A DNA stretch of 64,000 nt from Galeruca laticollis (taxonomy: Eukaryota; Arthropoda; Insecta; Coleoptera; Chrysomelidae): the NCBI GenBank assembly GCA_963921935.1, contig OY998178.1, forward strand, positions 58,935,451-58,999,450, given 5' to 3'. Positions 56,491-64,000 of the stretch are shown here, in pieces. The notes beneath the pieces were generated by a model, which saw only the letters and a program-made list of their open reading frames with translations, was not told where the DNA came from and did not search any database. Numbering within the stretch: position 1 is the first letter of the stretch; each line of letters starts with the position of its first letter. The position numbers and the translations under genes are program-made.

Positions 56491-59400
56491 CAGTGGCGGC
56501 TCGTGGTTAATTTGGTAGGGGGGTCATAAGTGATAAGTGATCTTAAAATACAGAACGACACTGACCAACCCCCCGGAGGCCTATTAGCCGTGGGCGAAAA
56601 TTTTTGAAACACCACGCCCAATTTCTGCCCAGAAGGCGTTAAAATCGTTAAAAATGCAAAATTTGTGGAGTTCTTTTCCAAAGCCAGAGAGGCAAAAAAA
56701 TTTTTTGGGCCACCTTGTTTTATATAAAAATAATGCTCTCTTAATAAACAACCATATTTTATTCATTTCTATACATATTAAATATGACAAATATATATGA
56801 TAAAATTGAAGTGAAGCCTTCGATCTTTTGTTATTGCAAAGTGATCAATAACCCTTTCATTAAAACTATGAATACTATTTACAAATTGCTTTTCTATGCT
56901 TAACATAGCTAACGCCGACAATCTCTCCTGTCCCATAGTATACGCAAAAGTGTCTTGATTCTCTTTAATGTAGAAAAACATCGTTCGCTTTCTACAGTTG
57001 TCATTCGCAAAGTACATAAAATAGTCAACAATTTTACCGTTTCCGAGAGATTGTTATTAATAAATAATTGCAGCATTGGCACAGCTCCTGAACTGTTATT
57101 AAAATCGTCACCTTCATAAATAACTTTAAGTTCAGTTTTACGTAATTAATACTAGAAAAGTTGTCTCTTACTGACTAAAGAGTATGATCTGGAAAATTAA
57201 TTTTAAGTTTTTCGAACTAGTTGCTGTAAAATAACTGGGCAATTACTAAATGATCACTGAAACTAAAGCGGTGGTTAATTTCAGAAATTATTATGTCGCA
57301 AGCCTCCAAAGCAATTTGGCGCTTAGAGTCTTCATTTTTCCTTGGTCTTTTTGCACCAAGTGTTGTAGAAGATGAAGGTACTTCGGGAAATATTTAATTT
57401 AATATAATATGGTCTCTGGCTTTTTGAATTGACATTTTAAATGAGTCTATATTTTTTTCACCAATATCACGTCAATACCGCGTTTTTGAAGTTGATTAAA
57501 AATAACTTCACAATTAGGCATTATTAAATGGAAAAAATTTAGTCAATAAAGAAAATCCACACTTTGCAAAAAGTGTTTAATCCAATTTCATGATTAATTG
57601 TATTTGAGTCTTCTTCAACCTCAATTATCTTTTCTGTTGAAGCCAGAATATCAGCTTGATACAAAAATACTGCGTCCACACAACGCGTGTAATACCACCT
57701 TGTCGGTGCCGCTCTAGGTAAACGTACTTGAACAAATTCATCGAGAATCGCTGTACGTTTTGGAGATCGACTAAAAAATGCGGAAAATCCCTGTAAATTG
57801 GCATTTTTATTCTGACTTGCTGCTTTTTGCAGAATTAAATTTAATTGGTGAGCATAACAATAAATAGAAATTTGCTTGAGGATATCGTTCTTTAATTTTT
57901 TTTGTACTCCACCTAATCGTCCACTCATAATAGAAGCTCCGTCATAGCTCTGTCCAATTAACTTTTCCGGTGTTTTATTAATTTCTAGCCCCTCTAATTC
58001 TTTAAAAATTATCCCCGATAAATGTTCGGCTGTGGTGCCGGTAGTATTTACAAATTTTATAAACCTTTCGTGAACGACACCGGGTAAAATGTACCGTATA
58101 ATAAAAGTCATTTGAGTTCTGTTTGAGCTATCAATAGTTTCATCCACCTGAACTGCGATATATTCGGCTGACTGAATGTCCAATTTAAGTTGTTCTTGAG
58201 CCACTGATAACATTGAATCAAGTAATTCATTTTGTACAGTTTTATAAGTACCCTTAAAAACCGTAGCCTTATACAAGTATTCTTTAAAAATTGAAGTCCA
58301 TGAAATATTCCCGGGTTTACAGAAGATTCTGTCTCGTCATGCCCTCGCAAAGCAAGTTCAAACGCCCCACAAAATTTCACACAGTCAATTATTTTATTTC
58401 TAATGTTTTCATTAAAAACTCTTACCGATTGTCTATAAGCATTGTCTAATTGAGAACGAATAGCCACAGTACCGATTGTAGCGAAACTCACGGCACATTT
58501 CATATGGTCTGCTGATAAATTAGGTTTTTTTATTTTCTCTTTTAAATGTTTAAGTCTTGGATACCGTTTTTACACCATAAAGAACTATTCGAAAAAAGCA
58601 GAAAAACGAAACAGTAAAATGCACCACTTACTTCACATCCGCAAATCCAATCAGACAAATCATACATAGACCTGCGAAAATTGCGATGAACTTCTTTGTT
58701 CTTGTCCTTGCTAGTCTGTTTAATTTTTAAATCTGGAAGAGTACGACCACTTCCCTTTAGTTTTAATAGTTTTTCAAAATTTAGTTCACTTTTAGTTCTC
58801 AAATTTTGAACCATTTTCGTCACAGACATGATAAAAGGCGTAGAATAAAATAACACCAAATAATTAAAACACAAGCCCTCAAAAAAACTAATCAAAAATC
58901 AAAATAATAACAATAACAACTTATTACGTCAAAACCCAACTCATCATTTGGCTTCAAATAATCTCCTTTAAATCAAAATATAGCGCTGCCTGCCAACCCC
59001 TCTACTCATCTCTTTTCTAAGCATGTAATAATCAAACGACGTAAGTCGATTCCCCGTCGATATTAACCCGGGCTTTTGACCCAACACATATAAACTTCGG
59101 GTGTGTTTCTCACGTCACGAAAATTGTCAGCGCTCGGAAAATTCCATCCCCATTTAACGCCTTGAGGTCAACGATGGACAGCAGTCTGATTTGCAATTTT
59201 TGGTTTTCGCTGAGATGTAGGTATAGTTCACGTAAGAGATATAGTGCGAATTCTAAAGTTTCGGTTTATACTTTGATTTGAATAGGGTCATAGTCAAGTC
59301 AATATTATAATTTAAAATGCTTATTAGACGATATATTCATTTAAGATTATAATTTTAACTAACAATCGTTAAAATGTATTTAATAATTTTATAAGTATTA

Positions 59401-59911
59401 AATACATCTTAAACATGACACCAGACAATTAACACTACGTTATATCTCGTTTTATTAAGAATAATTAGGAATATAAATTTCAAATAACATAATTTTACTG
59501 AACTATAAGTATATTTTGAGATAGGAATTTTTTCGAACACCGCAGGTGGCTACTTGCGATAAGCAACGCTCACTATTTAGTTGGTAGGCTAGCATCAAAA
59601 TAGAGTGTAGTGTGTAAGTGGTATTGGTAAAAGAAAACAAAACATTAATACCTTTCAGAGTCTAGCTCCGCAACATAATTTAAAGGGAATATACCAGTAC
59701 ATTTCTGCACTATATGTTTTGCGCATACTATACTTGCTGCGGAATAACGTTTACACGGGGTCTTGAAACGTTTTAGATAAATTTTATTTAAGAGAAATAC
59801 TATACTATATTATGTATAGTAGGTATATTTTCTTTTCTTAAATAACTATTTAAATTTTTTTAAATTATTTTTTAATGGGAGATCATTGACCTAATGGAGG
59901 AGCCGCTACTG
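56491..59911 (-). mobile_element. 3.4 kb hAT element (ZMYM1/TTF-type) with perfect 8-bp duplication
   Basis: TIRs CAGTGGCGGCTCGTGG and CAGTAGCGGCTCCTCC (inverted right end), flanked by CGGTTTGG on both sides. A broken transposase runs on the minus strand from about 58.83 to 56.8 kb. 58.9-59.9 kb is its non-coding upstream region. Confidence 0.9.
56780..58829 (-). pseudogene. hAT transposase, ZMYM1/TTF-type, near full length
   Basis: Likely start MSVTKMVQNLRTKSELNFEK at 58829. A TTF-type zinc-finger region follows (ICGCEVSGAFYCFVFLLFSN...SLWCKNGIQDLN), then FCGAFELALRGHDETESS, a frameshift near 58.28 kb, the catalytic core EYIAVQVDETIDSSNRTQMT, GQSYDGASIMSGRLGGVQKK and CYAHQLNLILQKAAS, then PTRWYYTRCVDAVF. 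After further stops the C-terminal dimerisation region reads YTMGQERLSALAMLSIEKQF. The frameshifts and stops make it inactive, but domain order is complete. Confidence 0.87.
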
Positions 59912-59919
59912 CGGTTTGG

Positions 59920-62182
59920 TGACCATTGGATCGGTACGAACGGTCCTGTAAGATGACCTGTCTGGATTGTTTTGTGTGAGTTACATCAAAAATAAAGTAT
60001 ACGCTACGCTAATTACAACACTGGATAATCTGAAGGATAGGGCAGCGTTTAACAATATAACACCAGAAATGTGCATGACAATTTTAGTAAGAGATTGCAA
60101 TGCGGCTTGGACATTTGGAACATTTAAATAATTATAGGGAGCGTTGAAAAAATGTATGTCTGTTACTCTTTTAGTTTAAATATTTTTGAAGTGAAACTTT
60201 TTATGGGACACTAGCGTTTTGTCATGAGAGTTAACTCGTCGAGCTAACAAAACTGTTAAACTCCTTGTGAGAGAGGCGGAAAAAATTAACGAAGATCCGC
60301 ACAAAGAGGAGACGCCGAGAATAGTCGCAGGGCATTGTTTATTGATGGCGATCATGTTATTCCGTTTATCAATCCCCACTTCGCTGCGCGAACGATAAAG
60401 TGAGAACGCATTCGGGGGGAAAAGGATACCAAAAGCGCTTAATAATTTCTGCCGATATTGGTATAATCCAGTGCGAAATTAATATAGAAATTGTTTACCT
60501 TTAAAATTAAGGCGATAAAAACTAGGAAATTTCTTTGCATTGTGTATTTATTTGTATTATTTTGAAAAAAATATGTAATAAAACGTAACAAGAGTATTGA
60601 AATATATTGAAAAAGGAAATAAACAGGTATACTTGTCCGTACAGATAAGTTCTGTACTCATTAAAGTTTAAGCATAAACTGTGTTATCTCCTACTTTCCG
60701 CATTGAGACCAACGCGCATCGTGGGCGTGTCCACTTTCAAACTTTCAGCTATATTTGCTAACCTGTACGTAGAAGAGCAAGTAAGTCTCAGTTCATCAGA
60801 GAAAGTCGTTGTAACTAGTGTTGCTTTATTTATGGAAATATTTTTGAAGTGAAACTTTTTATGGGACACTACAGAGGTTTTGGTTACGAGGTAATCTCGT
60901 AAAGGCTAACAAGTTTTGTGAAGCTCTAATTATCATTTGTACTTAAACTTAGTGAGATAAACGCAGCGCTGTTCTCCCCTTCTGTCATCACTCGACTCGA
61001 TTTAAAATCAAACGAAAAACGCGGGTTCGATACCCCCATGGGCGGCCAGAACTTTTCTTAGGTATTAAAAAGGAAGGATACGTAATATGCATTCAAATTT
61101 CTTAAAAAGAATATTTACTTTTGTTTGTCTTTTATTGTAAATAGTTTTTTATAGTCTATCCGAAAAATTATTGTTTTTATTTTGGAAATAATTTTTGTTT
61201 TAATTTTTTTAAATTATAGTTTTTTATGTTGTTGATATTTATGAATTCTCTTTGTACACTCATTGGCGGTTATTGCGTCATAAAACATAAAAAGTTTGAC
61301 TTCTGACGCTGTTAGTTTTCGACTGACGCATAAATCTTGTTTTGTTTGGTTATTTATTTATATTATTAGGTTAGGTTACAAATCTGTTGACAGTGTTGAA
61401 ACAGAGTCGGCTTCAGGAGTATGTTGTGTTAATAAAAATAAAAAAAATCTAAATTACTGCTTTATTTTAGAACTAAAAGATATAAATATGTATATCATTT
61501 TATTGATATTTGAAAGAGCTATTTAATATACAGGGTAGCCTCTGTATGTTTCCATTAGGAAAAGTGAGTTTCGGTGGAAAATCTGTAATTTCTAAATTCA
61601 GTCGTTAACAAACTTCACAAAAATGAATTATTTGGAGAAATAATATTGTGGTGGTATTTCTAAGTCAACTGTCTATAATTTAGACGGTGTCATAGAGATA
61701 CAAAAAAATGTAAATGACGTCAGAATTGACATTTGACAGTTGGACTGTATCTATTTGGGGTCGTAGAATCAAAAAATGTAAACATATACAAGGTGTTCCA
61801 TTTAAAATTTCAGTTTTTGGGTAATTTCTGGTGAAACTGGAAGTCGGATACTCTGTTTTTTAACTTAAAAAAATCCCTATTTGGTTGTAATATTACCCAT
61901 CAAAATTTGATTAAAATCGAACGACTCATTTAAAATTTACAGGGGTGGCTCCTATTTCATTAACACCACATATAGCCCCCCTGTCTGAACCTTACGTGTT
62001 GATGTTGGTTGTTGTCCCGAAAACTCACCCTTATTTGGTTATACCGTACTGAGGACGGGTAATGAGCCAGAAACATGCATGTCTGCGGTTACCACTCTGT
62101 TTCAGTAGCCCTTTTTCTTTTTGCGTGAATTATCCAATAATCTCTTTGTTGTTGTTGTATACGTAATATGCGATATTCGTAC

Positions 62183-62184
<2 letters not shown>
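59920..62184. other. Unassigned stretch with a duplicated block
   Basis: No gene recognised. ATATTTTTGAAGTGAAACTT and TTTATGGGACACTA occur at about 60178-60215 and again at about 60836-60873, in the same orientation, followed by diverged GTTAACTCGTCGAGCTAAC / GGTAATCTCGTAAAGGCTAAC sequence. Probably two ends or copies of one unknown repeat. Confidence 0.45.

Positions 62185-62234
<50 letters not shown>
62185..62234. repeat. (TA)n microsatellite
   Basis: About 25 TA units. Confidence 0.95.
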
Positions 62235-62236
<2 letters not shown>

Positions 62237-62295
62237 CGAAGATTTCAGGTTTGCGGTCATAAGAAATAAAAAGTGTTTTTCTTATCTGCTCAATA

Positions 62296-62323
62296 TTTCG
62301 CCATTATTTAATGGCTTCATCAG
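62296..62323 (-). ncRNA. Hammerhead-like core motif downstream of a Penelope-like ORF
   Basis: On the minus strand CTGATGA is followed by A, a perfect 6-bp stem GCCATT-AAAT-AATGGC and GAAA. This matches boxes 1 and 2 plus stem II of a hammerhead ribozyme, a motif known from Penelope-like elements. Stem III and the cleavage-site box are not evident nearby; an 8-bp hairpin (ATAAGAAA/TTTCTTAT) starts about 10 nt later. Confidence 0.5.
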
Positions 62324-62582
62324 GAGCGAACTACAAGATATATTGAAGGAAACAATGCAATAATAAAACATTTTAAAATTACTACTTACAGAAAATTGGT
62401 GTCAGTTAATTAAAATATAAAACAGCACAACACGTTCAACACATTTTTAGACAGTAGGTACATTTTACAATTAAACACGTTGATAAAATTAACAACTAGT
62501 TTTTTTTGTTATAGAAAGTGTAGAAACGATTTAGTTACAGGGAGATAAAACTGACTTACTTTTTAATTGTATAGGGTGATAC

Positions 62583-63228
62583 TTAAATTTTATTTAGAAT
62601 GTTACAATAGATATTACTTAATTGATTGACGTCAGATTTATAATTTATGGTGTTTTTTGTTTTATTAATGTAGCACATTTCCAGAAATAACCTGTTCTTA
62701 TATCTGTTCTCTCTTTCTAAAATTTTTATATTCGTGTAGTCAAACTCATGTCCCGTATTTATATGGTGTTCCACTGCCGCACAGGTGTTTTTTTGTTGGG
62801 ACAATCGCTTTTGTGTTGAGTGACTCTTTGTCTCAACCATTGGCCCGTCTGTCCTATGTAACATTCATTGCAACCAGAACAGGGCAAACTGTGATCAACA
62901 TTGCTATGAAATAACGTGGGTGTTTTATCTTTTACTTTTGAGAAAATGTTTCTGATTGTTATCGGATTGTAAGGGGCAATTTTCAAATTAGGAATACTAT
63001 TTTTTAAACAGTGGTGTAATACGATGAGTCAAATAGTGTATTCGAGGAATCCTTTTATAAATTATGCTTGTAGGTTTTTCTTCATTTGTGGGACCATCGG
63101 AAAAGTCTGTGTTGTATATTAACTTTTTTAAAATGTTCTTAGGATATCCGTTATTTACAAAAATATCAAAAAGCTTCTTGAGATTGTCTTGAATGAAGTT
63201 GTCATCGCAGATGTGTGAGATAGTATAC
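62583..63228 (-). pseudogene. Penelope-like element, second family, C-terminal part (GIY-YIG)
   Basis: NLKKLFDIFVNNGYPKNILK is the linker after the RT. After a frameshift near 63.0 kb comes LKIAPYNPITIRNIFSKVKD, then the nuclease CSGCNECYIGQTGQWLRQRV. A second frameshift near 62.78 kb leads to AAVEHHINTGHEFDYTNIKI and FLEMCYINKTKNTINYKSDV, stop at 62583. The sequence is clearly different from the family at 9-11 and 36-41 kb (CNECYIGQT against CNAVYLGQT). Truncated at 63.23 kb, where the sequence changes to an exon-like stretch on the other strand. Confidence 0.82.
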
Positions 63229-63230
63229 AG

Positions 63231-63412
63231 GATTTGCAAAAAACTGTTGCAAATTTGAATGCAAGAATTGAGAAAACTAAACAAATAATATTAGCTTCAA
63301 ATAATATTGATGAAGTTGAAGAACCCCCTATTAAACAAGCCAAGAATTCAAAAATGGTATTTGAAAATGACAGTGCACTACATTCTTTCTTGGATAATGT
63401 TAAAAGAATGGT
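63231..63412 (+). pseudogene. Exon-like fragment, unknown gene
   Basis: Open plus-strand frame reading VANLNARIEKTKQIILAS, then EEPPIKQAKNSKMVFENDS and ALHSFLDNVKRM, ending at a good donor ATG|GTGAGT (63412). The composition is that of a real soluble protein with a coiled-coil-like start and a Lys-rich patch. Its 5' side is cut by the Penelope-like fragment, so the acceptor is lost. I cannot name the family. Confidence 0.4.
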
Positions 63413-63419
63413 GAGTGTT

Positions 63420-63924
63420 TAATTTATTTTATAGATATAAAATTAATCATTTCCATAAAATAAAATATACAGTTTATTTTGAAAATGGTTTAAAGTCCAT
63501 TCGTCAATTATTATCGGGCTACCCGTAGTTTAATAATTCAAACCATCATTTTTAAAGAAGCCGTTTATTTTGTAACAGTTTTACTTAAATCAAGATATTT
63601 ATTATTGGTTCTGTCCGAAGGCATTTTGAGTTTAATTTAATTTCAATTTAATAATAATTTTGAGTAGTTTATACTGAACAACCTTATCTCCGGTTCTGGA
63701 CAATTAAGTTGAAAATCAGTATATTCACTTGATTGGTTCAAACACTATGTAATATACATATTTACCTTTTAATATAGTTAATATCAAATTTTAGAAGTCA
63801 TTACACGCATAGGAACAAAACGGAGATCATTTAGTTTAAAAAGTGTAAAGGTAGTAACTTACGATTTCAAGGAAATACATATTTTTGGGAAGTTCTGGGA
63901 TTTGTGTTACACATTGATGTCAAC
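63420..63924. other. AT-rich stretch, no gene recognised
   Basis: Follows the exon-like fragment; no coding signal seen. Confidence 0.45.
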
Positions 63925-64000
63925 TTATAGGCAACTCTGTATACCGACCCTGGTATAAATATTAACCTTTGAGTATAATCTATAGGCAACTCTGTATACG
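63925..64000. repeat. Start of a tandem repeat cut by the window edge
   Basis: TATAGGCAACTCTGTATAC occurs at 63926-63944 and 63981-63999, a period of about 55 bp. The array, if any, continues beyond the window. Confidence 0.5.

Noticed and set aside
61015..61065. GGGTTCGATACCCCC looks like a tRNA T-arm
   Set aside because: No D-arm, anticodon stem or acceptor stem is found at the right distance; at most a chance match or a SINE trace.
62121..62363. Plus-strand frame across the (TA)n run
   Set aside because: Simple-repeat translation; the neighbouring element is coded on the other strand.
1..64000. CRISPR array, operon or prophage organisation
   Set aside because: No short regularly spaced repeats with unique spacers, no ribosome-binding-site-led gene clusters; introns and eukaryotic transposons dominate.

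Overview
This is AT-rich eukaryotic DNA packed with transposable elements, almost certainly from an insect. The evidence is the mix of families (piggyBac, mariner with a DUF4817-type helix-turn-helix, Penelope-like elements with GIY-YIG domains, MULE/FLYWCH, hAT with a ZMYM1/TTF-like transposase, Jockey-superfamily and R1-like LINEs, BEL/Pao), the very short introns and the many palindromic MITEs. I see no bacterial genes, CRISPR array, rRNA or convincing tRNA.

Layout. 1-3 kb: AT microsatellites, a short tandem repeat and a decayed BEL/Pao fragment. 3.1-13.2 kb: a 'Russian doll'. A piggyBac element is split by an 8.2 kb insert flanked by the 8-bp duplication CTAAATGG. That insert carries a THAP-domain mini-gene, a 1.9 kb TIR element and a mariner element with 275-bp TIRs, and the mariner is itself split by a 2.2 kb perfect palindrome of Penelope-like sequence. 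13-20 kb: small MITEs and two decayed tyrosine-recombinase (KIAA1958/Crypton-like) copies. 20.2-31.9 kb: the only intact protein-coding gene I can build, on the minus strand. Six coding exons with matching phases and GT-AG junctions encode an 882-aa protein with two zinc-finger motifs, a tyrosine-recombinase domain and two Myb/SANT-like repeats; its introns hold a hAT remnant, Penelope-derived palindromes and a MITE. 31.9-36 kb: another recombinase fragment and otherwise unrecognised DNA. 36.2-41 kb: a second Penelope-like copy split by a 3.8 kb MULE-like element with 550-560 bp TIRs and a 9-bp duplication. 41.3-42.5 kb: a 1.2 kb fold-back MITE. 43.1-46.9 kb: a second mariner with about 640-bp TIRs, split by a 1 kb hAT MITE that carries an R1-like LINE fragment. 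48-52.2 kb: a LINE split by a FLYWCH/MULE transposon with an 8-bp duplication. 53-55.9 kb: a satellite of about 111-bp monomers with a six-monomer higher-order repeat. 56.5-59.9 kb: a hAT element with a perfect 8-bp duplication. 62-63.2 kb: a second Penelope-like family with a hammerhead-like RNA motif, cutting into an exon-like stretch at 63.2-63.4 kb.

The transposase genes are all broken, so the window is mostly a fossil record of nested insertions. In two cases (piggyBac and LINE), removing the insert plus one copy of the duplication restores the host reading frame, which makes those boundaries firm. The recombinase gene stands out because it is unbroken among this debris, as expected of a domesticated gene or a very recently active element. 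Splice assignments, family names and boundaries come from reading alone; no database search was possible.
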